From the NCBI RefSeq assembly GCF_003590095.1, contig NC_039491.1, positions 806,001-870,000 on the forward strand: a stretch of DNA of 64,000 bases, in the 5' to 3' direction. The position numbers and the translations under genes were made by a program. The DNA is from Trichoplusia ni (taxonomy: Eukaryota > Arthropoda > Insecta > Lepidoptera > Noctuidae). The notes beneath the pieces are model-generated. The model did no database searches. It saw nothing but the letters and a program-made list of their open reading frames with translations, and had not been told where the DNA came from. Numbering within the stretch: the first letter of the stretch is position 1; each line of letters opens with the position of its first letter. Positions 24,939 to 36,273 of the stretch are shown here, piece after piece.

Positions 24939-26385
24939 GAGAAGACATAGTACCTCTCCTCAAGGCGAGATCTTTGGTAACTTTAGTTGAATAAGTGTAA
25001 CAACATCCTTAATATACATTTTATGTCTTGACATAACCTCATTGAGTCTCACTTCTGTTTCAAAATAGATGACAAAATGTAGACACACGACAAAGAAGTA
25101 CTCAAGACGCCCAAGACGGGATCCGACTTGATTACTCATTGTTATTACATTAGAAGTTTCACATAGTATTTGGCTGTAGCCATATTCTTTCCGGTTTTCC
25201 TCTATCTGTAATCTGAATCTAGACTACGATTTCTCAAGTTAAAATATTGCTCATTTAAAGATGATATCAAAGTGCAATCTACAAGAACACATCTCCTTAA
25301 TGGTCTGACTTCCGACACAAGGCATGTTTAACACACGCTGAATTCATTACCTGAAGATGGTATAGCATCATTACACTCATATGTCACTCGGACAATATAA
25401 CGCGGAACCTGAGTAGGAAAAAGACTGATTAGTTTAGTTGCAAAGCGGAAAATGTCGCACTCGAGACTCGACAGACAGGTCTAATTCGAAAATAGATGTG
25501 GAATAGTTCCGAGAATGTTCTAGTGTGTGGTTGATTGTTACATGTTACGATCTATAAATAATTTTAGAAAATAAGCCCGTTTTTTAAATTCTCAAAACTA
25601 CATTTTATTAAGATAATACAGAATAAAGTTGATTACAGAAGTTATAAGTAAATATCCAATAATTTTACCATTTTTTTGGATTGACCAGTATTCGTGAAAC
25701 CGCGAAATAGCTAAGCTAAAGTTTATTTCCATACTATCTGATAATAATGGTCACGTCCCCCAAAGGCCCGAAGCGAAACAGTTTACTACCAAACCAATTA
25801 AGGCTTTAATCGTTTCAAACTATTAGTTAATCGGTGTCAATGGGGTTGTTCCAGTTCCACCAAGAAAACTTTAACAAGGGCAAACGTATTGTAGTTGATA
25901 CATCCAGGTGACTAAACTTCTTTGTTGTTTGTTACGTATTTCGAGGAATTTAATCGTAAGTATTACCTGGTCTACCAGTAACAACCAACTTGTATAGCTC
26001 GTTTATTACACATAACCCTTACAAACCTTAAATATTATCAAAGTAAGATTTTAAGTCAACTTATATAACATCATATTTAAAAAAATCGTTGAAATACTCT
26101 CCATTTTGCTTCATCACACTTTTTATAAAAAAGGTAACGATACGATTACAAAACAATTAACTATTCCTAGTCTCTAGGTCCCCTGGGCAGTTGTTATTAT
26201 ATGCGTGAAATCCGGAAATCCGTTCATCTTTAGCAATGCAAAATTTATTTATTCATGAATGTTGACGATCTTGGCTTTCATGTTTTATTACCTACAGCGT
26301 ACAGTTAATTGCGTTCGGAAGTGGTTATGTGTTCGCCATTATGACAAGAATCAGAGTACCACTCCACAAGTTATATTATTGCAGA

Positions 26386-26440
26386 TGTGTGAGCGGGACA
26401 TCGCTCTACAAGGCATAGAGCTCCATTTCTCTTTACCATT
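26386..26440 (+). repeat. Short hairpin repeat, copy
   Basis: GTGTGAGCGGGACATCGCTC, TACAAGGCATAG, then CATTTCTCTTTACC. A diverged member. Confidence 0.35.
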
Positions 26441-26805
26441 CTCCATTTTTACTTTAATCGTTGGTGGTAGGGCCTCAGTTAGGTCGAGTAAACTATGTAT
26501 GTATAGGTGTTTATTCAGGAAACCCGTGGACCATTTGATAATACTCCGGTAATGACAATGTTCCGTTGTTGGGGACAAAGGCTGAATAAAAATACGTTTC
26601 AAGCAGTTCAACCGTTACAATACGATAAAATTGTAAATCAAATCAAATGATTTAAATAACTGCGTTACTGAAAATTGGATGTATTGAAACTGTTGTTTAT
26701 TTAAGTAATTTTGGTTAAATCTAAGCTTTAATATGCAAAAATGATTTGAAAATTAATGTTAATAAAGCACGTTAATTTCATGTGTTTTTTTTTTGTTTTT
26801 TACAG

Positions 26806-26847
26806 AAGTCACACATGGCGAGGAATTCGGCTATGATGGAAATATTG
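26806..26847 (+). CDS. Carbonic anhydrase exon encoding the N-terminal lead-in
   Basis: This 42-bp exon follows a long T-rich tract ending in TTTTTTACAG and ends at a GTAAGG donor. Its first two bases finish a codon begun upstream, and it reads VTHGEEFGYDGNI plus a split Gly. The E-F-G-Y start is what commonly precedes the G-P-x-x-W of alpha-carbonic anhydrases. Confidence 0.85.
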
Positions 26848-29800
26848 GTAAGGCATCAAATACTTATTACAATAAACTTCATAGATTAAAAAATTGATAC
26901 ATGCATCAAATCAAGCACCAATTTATGTAATCTTTTGTGATCTCGCTACAATTGTTTATCTTCTTAAATATCGTTATTATTTTAGATTGCTTTCGATACA
27001 AAGTTGCTTGAATTAAATAATAACTATTTAATTTAGGTATTGGGATGATTACTAAGGCAGAAGTAACATTAAGCTTCCTCACTTAGGTGTATAGCACGAA
27101 AATAAAGCAAATTGTTTAAACACGGAGAGGTATTATTATGGTACTACATTACAAAACCCCGAAAATGATTTCGGTCGTATGTCTTTTTAACTCAGGATTT
27201 CAAACTATCCCATCCGCAACTCTGCAGAAAAATAGACCCTTTGAACAAGATTCCTTAGTAATGCTCAATTTTCATTCAGCGATGTCCATGACAAAAATAT
27301 GTGTTCAAGAAAATTGAAGATAATTACAAATCGAATTGGTCTTTTTCTGGCGTAGGTACTAAAATTTAAATTGTCTTATTCGCGAATCGAATGCAAATGG
27401 GCAAGGTTATGTAATAAGGTAACAATTATGGGGCAATTGTACGCTAGATCTAACGGATTTAGATATTTATAATTGGATATGTATATTTAGAATAGAATTG
27501 TTTCTGTGAGATAACATAAAAAAACTCTTGTTGAAGTGTTTATGCAAATTAGTATAACTGATTTAAAAGTACCTGCCTGAAAAAGTACATACCGATTCAG
27601 TGTTTAGAAGTTTATAAATTACTTTAATAGTAGGTTGCCATAAATAGCAACAATTAATAACTGATGATTAGAGAATGCTTAAAGAAGTGTTAGGCTTTAA
27701 TAAATTGAATCAACGATGATGCGTAAAGCCTTTATTAGGGCTATTACACAGAAAAACCTATTTTCAAGGCCCTCTCTATCCGCAAATTTAAAGACAAAGT
27801 TCCAGTCATTGGGAATCTCGTTTCTTTCCGACTAAGATATCTTTTTTAGGCTGTTACAGCCTGGTACCAACTTCTACACTATTTAGGAACTTAATAGTAC
27901 TTAATAGCCTTGCTACCCATTCGCGTAACTGCTGAACTTTAAAGTCTAAACCCACAAAAAACTAAAAGAAAAAAATCTCTCTAGCTTATGGTGTCTAACT
28001 CCTGGGAGGTACCAAGGTCTATCTCGAATCGTTTCAAGTTTTCCTGTATAGCCTGACCAGGCCATTTTTAATAACAGTTTTTATATCACCATGAGCGCCA
28101 AAGCGTCCATCATTGCAATGTCTTCAAGCCAGAATTTAGAAGGAACCTAACGAGTACTACCATGGGAATCATGAAAACGATTCTGTCTTGGAAGTACCAA
28201 GACAATCTATTGATCCAGAAATGTTAATAATATCCTTTAAATCCCAGGTCCGATGTACTGGGGCGAGCGCTACCGGGAGTGTGCAGGCAAGCACCAGAGC
28301 CCCATCAATATCAACGTGCTGCGCGTCAAGCAGGTGACCTTGCCCGAGCTGGTGCTGGTCGGCTTCGATGACTCCATCGACAACGTGCACGTCACCAACA
28401 ATGGACATACAGGTTTGTCATTACTTAGACCGGTGGATGGTAGTCATCCGTGAACATAGGTACGGTTAGGAACAAAAATCACGAGAGATTTGCAAACTGA
28501 CATTAATACTCTAAATGTAGAATGAGTTTGGCATTTTTTTTCAGTCGATATCTGTTCGTTAGCTGATCCCGTATAGTAACTTCTTGCTATGTTTTTTGTT
28601 AATTTCTTGTAAATATCATTGTGGTCATCTACTTATGTTGCTGATGGTATCCAACAATACTGCAGGATGCAATCGTGACTAATATCGAATCTAGATTAAT
28701 TTTGTGGTGATACCATTCTGTATTATAGCTTTGTCATTTAAAGAGGACTTTATCTAGAGATCTATAGAATGAGGAGCCCAGATGGGGCATATTGTTGGAT
28801 CAAATTCCACTGTCAAATAAAAATGAGTTTTAAGATATAAAGTGCAAATCTTACTTAACTGTTTGTTTACTTCAGAATAAAAATGCGGTTAAAATTGAGG
28901 CAACATTGTCCGACGGTTTTTTCTTCTAGTGAGTTAAAATAAACCACTTAGCCACTAAACTGTAAAATCAATACCAGTCCATTTCACTTCGTTTCTTTAG
29001 ATTTCATGGCAGGTTAACTATATTTTTTTATTAAGTTTTTCATTGGTTAGCAAATTGGCGTAAAAATAAGATTGATAACACAGTAACGGTTCATATTGCA
29101 AAAGGGGGTCAAGGGCAAGACAGCGAAGTGAAAATCATTAAAGAACTAAGTGTTAACTTGAGAACCAATAGTCCTTGTGTACCTACTGTTAAAGTAACTA
29201 CATCTTTGAATTAAGTGTCATATGCGTGGGTATCCAATGTCATTTAAAAAAAAAACCGTTTAAATGCAAGCCGGACTCGCGACACAAAGGGTTCCGTAGA
29301 ATTAGGCTAAAGAAAATTAAATCGGTTGGATGATCAACATACGAATTCATATAACAAATTATGACTTTAACAAACATTGCTTAATCTGTAATTGTGAGGG
29401 ACAGATTTATTTTTTTAGTTTGAGTCGTAAAAGAATAAGTTTTACAGAGTACTGAATGATGATTGTCAAATAATCTTCCAACAAAATAGGTACCAACATA
29501 ATTCTGTTGAATAATTCGTCTCTTTTTAGTCTTTATGCCACTTGATACGATACTTTAGTACAATTTGCAAGGAGTTCAATGTTTATTTAAATACGCATAA
29601 CATTTTCTTTCATTCTAAACGTTTAGGCGTCACAATATTATGTTAACTCTTCAAGTAGGTTTCTTTTAAATAAAAAACAAAATCAACATCGTCATACTCC
29701 ATGGACGATGTGGCACTGTTTATTTAACTTTTTCTTGTGTTTCTTCAACTTGTGAAGTGTTTGTAGGTACGGAATACTGTTAGTGTAAGCATTGACCCAT

Positions 29801-32800
29801 TCAGAAAGGTTCAGACTATGCTGGAATGTATATACCACGGTTTACTAGAAGAATTTAACACTTGTGTTCTAAGTAACTAAGTAAGAATTGAAAGAACTCT
29901 TACTGAGAACATAAGTATTAAGCACAACCTTTAATCAAAAACGTCGCGTAGCACACAGTCGTCCTTAGTTTAACTGCACCAGACGTCCCGATTTAAACGG
30001 GTCTATCCCTTATTATTATTTCTGGTTTCTCCGAACACAGAATTGTCCCGATTTATATATATTGTCGTCGGCCTAGCCTTTTCTCAACAATGTTGGGGTC
30101 GGCTTCCAGTCTTAAAGGATTCAGCCTCAGTGTTTTACAAGGAGCGACTGCTTATCTGACATCCTCAACCCAGTTACCTGGGCAATACGGTACCCCTTGG
30201 TTAGACTGGTTGTCAGACTTTCAAGCCCTTTATAAGCTACTAGTTAAATTAGTTCATCAATAATCATGGCTTGATTAGAAAATATACTTTTTATCCGATG
30301 CATTATTTCTCATCAATCTTGACAAATCTAAAAATAGCCCATTTTGCCTCCAATGTCTGTCTGAAAGTCTGTGCAGTGTATCTGGTACTATTTATAGTGA
30401 TTCTACGGATTATTTTATTGACTATCTTTTAATTAACCTAAAAAAAACAAGGTCCCGTTTTGACCCCTAAAAATGGTCTCCTTAACTTATTTAGGTAACT
30501 GTCATCCAGGTTTGAAATATTCCAGTGCGAACATAAAATTGACGCTCTTGCATGAGACTGCTAGATATATTCGTTCTTGATTCAGTTATTTCCATTTTCA
30601 GTCATATTCTCAGGCATGTAAATTGTAAGACAGTTAACGGAAGTTAGCATTGTGGTATTTGTGGTCACGTCTAATTACCATGTGATATCATTCCATAACA
30701 AGGATTATTATTGTACACCTATACCTACATATATGTTTGCAAAAACTGAATAGGTATAAGTATTTTAACCTGTATGGGATTTGGACAACTTGTATCGTAT
30801 GCTACGTGTAGTGCAGCTGATGTAACTTGACACATTGGAAAAGAGCTACAAAATATTGCATGCCTCTGTTTCACATATCTCGCTCGTTAACTTTGCTGTC
30901 ACTCTTACAAACCTTTATCTTATTTCCGAAGCGCCAAGTTATATTGGCCGTACAGGCCGTACTATCAAATAGTTGGCAAAATGTCATAACATAGGTAATA
31001 GAGTTTTGCCTGCTTGTTTTATTAACATAGTATTTCTTTATTCTACAGTTTTGATCGAGGTGAAGAACGAACCACATCCGCGTGTCAGAGGAGGCCCACT
31101 GGACAGTGACTACATCTTCAGTCAGATGCACTTCCATTGGGGTGACAATGATACCTTCGGATCCGAAGACAAAATCAATCATAGAAGGTGAGATTATTAA
31201 CTAAAATACAAGTTTTGATTTAAGTGCTGTGATGTAATTTTACTTCAAAGGCAATTTAACAAAACGCAAAATAGCCCATAGAAGTGATAAAAAAGAATCG
31301 TTTTTTCCTAAGAACTGCGCTTGCGCACTTAAGTACCTACTCAAGTATTCGAAGTTACATCAACGATAATGGTACAAGAAATTGTAATTATGTGTACCTT
31401 AAGGAAATATCTAGTCGGTGCTTAACGACGTACATCTTTTTACTGCTATGCAGTAGCTGCATTAGAAGGTACCTTATTAGGGCCTAAATCTAAAGAAGAG
31501 CGTTAGACGCTGATATTGCGCAAACAAACGCAAAACATTTAAGTCTCATAAGCGCTTACGTATAGAATACGTCTTATGTGTTTTTTTACTCTTGGAAATT
31601 CTCATGGACTTCTTCACCCTGGCTAGGGCGGAGAGGTATAAAACACCGGAGTGCTTCAACCTTCCCTTATACTAGGGACCATGGGAAAACGATGCAAACT
31701 ACCGCGATCCCAGGCAGGGACGCTCCTTTCTAGAGACGCAAGTTCAATTGGGAGTTTGACATCGTTCCGCCAATTAAGAGGCACGCGAAATCTTTTGTAT
31801 AACTTAAGTTAACTCATAATCACGGTAGCTATAAACTCATTTTATTTCTTTCAATTGCAGTTTCCCAATGGAGTTACACATGGTGTTTTACAAAGAAGAG
31901 TACAAGTCGCCCACGGAGGCTGTCAAACATTCTGACGGATTGACAGTCCTTGCCTTTTTCTACGAGGTGAGTCTACGCATAATACAAATTTGTCTATAGG
32001 TACTACTGGGCGATTATAGCAGTGATGGAAGCAAGACAGTGAACAGCATAGAGCGACGTCTATCTTCCTCAACTCCTATTACCTACCTATTTTCAGTCGG
32101 GGATCTTGGTTCTCTGTAGTACCTATAGGGCTCATAAAAAATAATTTGCTTATACTCTCTAAAACCAGAAACATACAGTAAAGCAGTTTCATTACAGCAT
32201 TAAACAACAACAAAAATAAACCATTTCGAAGTTCCTTTATTTTTTGGCCTACCTAATCCATGTATCGCGGTAAATAACACTATTTGTCATACGCGGATAT
32301 CGAACCTGCGACACATTGTGCATATTTTGGCGTGGTACCACTCAGCTATCCATGCACCATCCGGAATTTGATAACTAGAACCTGTTACGATAAACATTTT
32401 AAAGATATTTCTGATTGCAATGGCACAGCGGTGGTGTTATACAAACAGATTAACAGATAGCAGAATTTCTTCTCTCGAAACATTCCACTCCTAATTTTAA
32501 TATAACACCATGTCTTTGTAAAATGTATAAATGCACTTCATGTGTCTTAAAATAGTATATGTCGCAATTATCGTATCCACGTGCAACGTAATAAATTTGA
32601 TCGATGCAGCAATCCGACAGGTGATTAGAACTTTATGCATACCTATGTATTTCTATCTTATAGGTACCTATACCTACCTATTTATCACATGAAAATTGTA
32701 CATTTATAGACTAAGTATGGATGCAATGCTGCATGAAACTCAAATTAAAATATTGTCAATGTCGAAAAATCTAATTGGGGGTGTCCGGCAAATCCGACTT

Positions 32801-34102
32801 CGTTTTACGTCTCAATTTTGTTGAGAGGATAGTTAACATTCAGCAATGAATTTACTTTAGGCGCATAATTATGTATTTACAATAAAACTGCAATAATAAT
32901 TATTCGCACATTACTTATTACACTATAAAGCGTAAAGCTTTGGAGATTTTAAACATCGCTAGAAGAGAGGGAATTCCCAACACATACACGTACCACCGAC
33001 TTAGTCACCTTTCGAACTTTATTGCAGCGCAAAACATATATATAATATCTAACTTCAATAATAACATTACATTAGAAGATGAAGGATATCTATTGCTCAA
33101 AAACGGAGATACTTAATCCTCTCTGTCTCTTTCCAGCTCGATCGCCACCAGCACCCAGCCTACGACGACATAACCCTGGCTCTGCAGAACGTGACGGAAC
33201 CCCACACTAGTGTCGTGATGAGCCACCCGTTCTCCTTCCTCAACATCTTGCCGTACGACCTGAAGCGGTACTTCACGTACCGAGGCTCACTCACCACGCC
33301 GCCCTGCTCCGAAGTCGTTATCTGGCTCGACTTCGAACAACCGATTAGGCTTACTCATGAACAGGTAATGAATTTTTATATTGAATAAACAGTTTTTTGT
33401 GTACTTAAGGGACAATCTGAACTCTGTGTTCCTCTTCCATGATTCAAGCTGGGGAAATAGGGAAAGCGGTATGAATTTATGTATGGTCTCACACTAACGC
33501 CCAGGATCTTTTAACTTGGCTTGGACGGATTTGGACATAATTATTATATCCAGTAGATAACGCCTCCTCTGTAAGGATGATTAACTAGCTATCGCCCCCG
33601 GGCCCGCCCGTTACAAATCAAGAACGATTACACGGGAAAATAAAAATCGTGATAATAACTATCCTTTGTGTTATAAACTATCTGTGTGCCAAGTTTCGTC
33701 TAAATCAGTGGTTTTTACTTCAAAGAGCTACAAATATCCATACATCTCTATAAACAACCTTCGCGGTTATTATATCAGTAGGATGATGTAGGTACCTACG
33801 TTATGAATATACAACGACAATATAAGTCACTTCTCTAATTCCAGATCGAAGCATTCAGAGAAATAAGATCGGCGCACGGGAAGATTACTCACAACTTCAG
33901 GCCGATCCAGCCAATCGGGGACAGAGTTGTCTTCTACAACATAGACAATAACTACTACGTTTACAATGAAATCGAGGATCACGAAGACACCACGACAGTC
34001 CGACCATCAAGAAGAAAAAAGGGTCGCAGCAGCGGCACATCACTAGTTCCTTCTACTTTAAGTGCTCTTAGTGTTATTTATGCGTTATCTATTAACTTGT
34101 GA
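26806..34102 (+). CDS. GPI-anchored alpha-carbonic anhydrase, 5' exon(s) missing
   Basis: Reversible hydration of CO2 to bicarbonate, predicted on the outer cell surface. The six exons are 26806-26847, 28248-28412, 31049-31187, 31861-31966, 33137-33364 and 33845-34102; all have AG/GT borders and compatible phases, giving 311 residues before the stop. The domain opens with GPMYWGERY and HQSPINI. Zinc ligands are the two His of MHFHWG and the His of ELHMV. The proton-shuttle His is in NNGHT, the gate-keeping Glu in GSED and the catalytic Thr in GSLTTPPCSE, so an active enzyme is expected. Cysteines in RECAGKH and TPPCSE match the disulfide pair of secreted and membrane-bound family members. A basic stretch (RRKKGR) and small residues (SSGTS) precede a hydrophobic C-terminus, as in GPI-anchored forms. 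The first visible exon begins inside a codon, so the start and signal peptide are on an unlocated upstream exon. Family assignment is very secure; GPI anchoring is inferred. Confidence 0.95.
28248..28412 (+). CDS. Carbonic anhydrase exon with SPINI motif and proton-shuttle His
   Basis: The acceptor is AAATCCCAG and the donor ACAG|GTTTGT. It encodes GPMYWGERYRECAGKH, then SPINI, and ends at NNGHT, whose His is at the family's proton-shuttle position. GC content is far above the flanking introns. It ends after the first base of a Val codon. Confidence 0.93.
30069..30224 (-). repeat. 5'-truncated copy of the 54-kb SINE
   Basis: Near-identical in wording to the 3' part of the element at 53931-54290: CGGCCTAGCCTTTTC, TGTTGGGGTCGGCTTCCAG, GTTTTACAAGGAGCGACTGC and CCCTTGGTTAGACTGG all recur. 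The 5S-like head is absent. It lies in intron 2 (between the second and third exons) of the carbonic anhydrase gene. Confidence 0.75.
31049..31187 (+). CDS. Carbonic anhydrase exon with two zinc-binding His
   Basis: The acceptor is TTATTCTACAG and the donor AGAAG|GTGAGA. It contains QMHFHWG, which carries two zinc ligands, and GSED with the conserved Glu. It ends with two bases of a Ser codon completed by the next exon. Confidence 0.95.
31600..31735 (+). repeat. Interspersed repeat, copy 2 (CACCGGAGTGCTTCA family)
   Basis: CTTCACCCTGGCTAGGGCGG, ACACCGGAGTGCTTCAAC and TGCAAACTACCGCGATCCC align with the copy at 18.8 kb. It sits in carbonic anhydrase intron 3, just upstream of an exon. Confidence 0.65.
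31861..31966 (+). CDS. Carbonic anhydrase exon with third zinc-binding His
   Basis: The acceptor is TTTCAATTGCAG and the donor ACGAG|GTGAGT. It encodes SFPMELHMVFYK, with the third zinc ligand, and LTVLAFFYE, a core strand of the family. Confidence 0.95.
32022..32073 (-). repeat. Short hairpin repeat, copy
   Basis: The minus strand reads GAAGATAGACGTCGCTCTAT to CTGTCTTGCTTCCATC. Inside carbonic anhydrase intron 4. Confidence 0.45.
32290..32362 (-). repeat. tRNA-derived SINE head fragment in an intron
   Basis: The minus strand reads TGCATGGATAGCTGAGTGGT then TCGCAGGTTCGATATCC, parallel to the fragment at 2.9 kb. It lies in carbonic anhydrase intron 4. Confidence 0.55.
33137..33364 (+). CDS. 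Carbonic anhydrase exon with catalytic Thr
   Basis: The acceptor is CTCTTTCCAG and the donor GAACAG|GTAATG, both phase 0, giving 76 codons. It contains YFTYRGSLTTPPCSE followed by VIWLDF, which hold the catalytic Thr, the conserved Cys and the conserved Trp. NVT is a possible N-glycosylation site. Confidence 0.96.
33583..33790 (+). mobile_element. LINE 3'-tail relic in a carbonic anhydrase intron
   Basis: TTAACTAGCTATCGCCCCCG, ACTATCCTTTGTGTTATAAA and CCAAGTTTCGTCTAAATCAG, ending in a TTATATCAGTAGGATG-like stretch. Same general family as the relics at 1 kb and 18 kb. Lies between the last two exons. Confidence 0.6.
33845..34102 (+). CDS. Carbonic anhydrase last exon with GPI-anchor-like tail
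   Basis: The acceptor is TAATTCCAG. It encodes the domain end (HNFRPIQPIGDRVVFY), an acidic/tyrosine-rich linker, RRKKGRSSGTS, and the hydrophobic tail STLSALSVIYALSINL before TGA. The small residues just before the hydrophobic stretch suit a GPI attachment site. Confidence 0.93.
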   Translation: MEAFREIRSAHGKITHNFRPIQPIGDRVVFYNIDNNYYVYNEIEDHEDTTTVRPSRRKKGRSSGTSLVPSTLSALSVIYALSINL

Positions 34103-35340
34103 TAATCTATTACCGCTTTAACCTAGACTTACACTTTTGTTAGTAATTTAGGATCTTAGACATTGTATGTATATTTGAAACTGTAAAAGAAAGGATATTA
34201 TTGTATCAGTTGTGTATCCAAGTATCTAAAAAGCAACATCTCAAACTCTCAACATGCTAGTAACCCGAAGTTAGGTAACTTAATATCTGGGTTAGTATAT
34301 TACAAAAGATATCCTGTCTCAACTAATTGAATATTTAATATTTGATGAATGTACGTGTATGATGACTTTAAAAGATATATTTATAAAGCAAAATAGCTAG
34401 TAGTTGACAATACTTGTAGGCAATATTTTAGTTTAATATAAGTACCTAATTACGTAACACAAATTTTATTGGCCTACTATGTGCTTAGTTGCCACACTAT
34501 AATATGGTGTTAGAATATTATAATTTTTTGTGTTGTTAATCCCAAAATTTTATCATTAAAAGCTACTTACTGGTTACAGAATTAACGTAAATGATTATAT
34601 GTATAGTATAAAGACTCAATCGTTTATTTAATCTGCTGTTATCATGTTGATTTTGTAACTTATTTTTGAGCTAGGACATAATAATGTAATATCATTATTC
34701 ATCTTACTACAAACCTATTAACAAAATAATAATTATATTTTTTCTTGTATAACTTTATATTAGATTTATTAAGTAAGAAGAAAACTATAATGGCTGTACT
34801 CGTAAATCTCTCACACTCAAAGACACAACAGATAATTATTTTAAATTCTAGACATCCACTTCATATAAAGGTAATCACGATTATGAACCCTTAAGGCAAA
34901 ACCTTTACTGTAAAACATTATTACCGTTATGGAAGAAAGACGAAGCTTTAGGCCGTGTAAATACACTGTCAGGATTTGACAATTCTGCAACAATTTTTTT
35001 TTAAACTAGGAGCCTGTGCCTCCTTTCGGCCGGCATATCATAAAATTTTATTTTTGATAACTAATGCGACAAATCTCATTTACTACATTTTGTTTACTTG
35101 GTTACAGAACACAATGATATCTTCAACTATGAGTTACTTGTTAAGTAAAATTAAATTTATTAACTTGCTATATATTATGAATTTAGTTAAAATATGTCAT
35201 AAATGTATTGCAATGACTGAAATAGGTAAATTTTGTTTGTAACAAAGGAAGAATATAAATATGTTCACTATTTAATTGTATTCTGTGATATTATACTAAT
35301 TACTAATGTGAAATAAAAAATCTGTGCAATAAATTTCACT
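34103..35340 (+). other. Probable 3' UTR of the carbonic anhydrase gene
   Basis: AT-rich sequence after the stop with no coding signal. Two AATAAA hexamers stand close together at 35312-35317 and 35328-35333 and are the best poly(A) signals. Use of earlier weaker sites cannot be excluded. Confidence 0.5.
35328..35333 (+). terminator. Candidate poly(A) signal, carbonic anhydrase
   Basis: Canonical AATAAA, with a second copy 16 bases upstream. It lies about 1.2 kb after the stop and about 730 bp before the 3' end of the convergent CCDC12 coding region. Functional use is inferred from position only. Confidence 0.45.
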
Positions 35341-36060
35341 TACAAAACTCATTTACCCTATTTTTTTATCCTGATAAAGATAATCCACCTATATTTATAG
35401 CTTGTTCAATATATTATTATCCCTAACAGAACCGGAGAATCAAACCAAAGTCATAATATGAGTATTAAACTAAACTAAAAGAACTTTAAATGTAAGGGAT
35501 GATAATCCATTTGATGAGAGTTTGAAGAAACATCACTTGCCTCTATGCAATGCTAATAAACAAAAAAAAAGTATAGAATAAAATCCTTTTGGCTCCCAAA
35601 CAACAAACATAGTGTCTTGCATTTCTGAGACTAGTATGGCTACGACATGGCGTCACTACCATTTTATATTCTGTGTTATGGTACCCCTTGAAGTTGTACG
35701 GTCTTTTGCATTGTACATTTTTCAAAAGCAACAATTTTTCCCAAATATTCTCCATATATAAGAGATATGGATGTCTATAACAAAATAAACGACTGACAGA
35801 AATCCAAAAATGCTAGTCATGCAAGTATTTTCGGAGAAATCCGAGTGATACATTTTGTACGTAGTCTCAAATACCAATATGCTAAAAACTCGTCAACACA
35901 TGCCAATGTGAACTATTACGTATTCAGACATATCAGAAGAGAAGCAATCATTACTAAGTTAGGAATTATCTATGTGATAATAAAAAAAATCTGTTCTCCT
36001 AAAAAAATGCTTTACTTACATAGAACTTATGAATAAATTACATTTGAATACCATCGGCCT

Positions 36061-36273
36061 TTAGTCCTCCTCAACCAGTTTGCTCTGTGTCATTGTTACG
36101 ATTGCTCCTAGATTATCTTCATTACCTTGTTTCAATCTCTCCCATATTAATTCGGCTATTGCTTTTTGTGTTCTCCTTTCTAACTTTTCTAATTTCTTGG
36201 CGACATCTCTCTTGAGATCCCAGTCTGGTTTCCGTGGAGCTAAACTTGATATGTCCAGATCTTGTAACACTAT
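36061..36273 (-). CDS. CCDC12: CCDC12 exon 3
   Basis: The acceptor is ATACTTACAG. It encodes 70 residues from IVLQDLDISSLAPRKPDW to a C-terminal LVEED before TAA, and carries the cwf18 signature. Confidence 0.95.
   Translation of the reverse strand: MVLQDLDISSLAPRKPDWDLKRDVAKKLEKLERRTQKAIAELIWERLKQGNEDNLGAIVTMTQSKLVEED

Larger units (their letters stand above)
11702..26805. other. Gene-poor AT-rich stretch upstream of carbonic anhydrase
   Basis: The missing start/signal-peptide exon of the carbonic anhydrase should lie here or further left, but I could not place it. Content is repeats: hairpin copies, a LINE tail and GC-rich repeat at 18.1-18.9 kb, a possible pseudogene at 20.9 kb and a TIR element at 24.2-24.7 kb. 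The rest shows nothing I can support. Confidence 0.45.

Noticed and set aside
26259..26296. Possible signal-peptide exon of the carbonic anhydrase (MLTILAFMFYYLQ)
   Set aside because: Hydrophobic and in a usable phase, but the only donor (CAGC|GTACAG) is weak and the frame simply runs on. Too little to assign.
28169..28408. 79-codon minus-strand frame
   Set aside because: Antisense shadow of the carbonic anhydrase exon at 28248-28412.
30871..31182. 103-codon minus-strand frame
   Set aside because: Antisense shadow of the carbonic anhydrase exon at 31049-31187.
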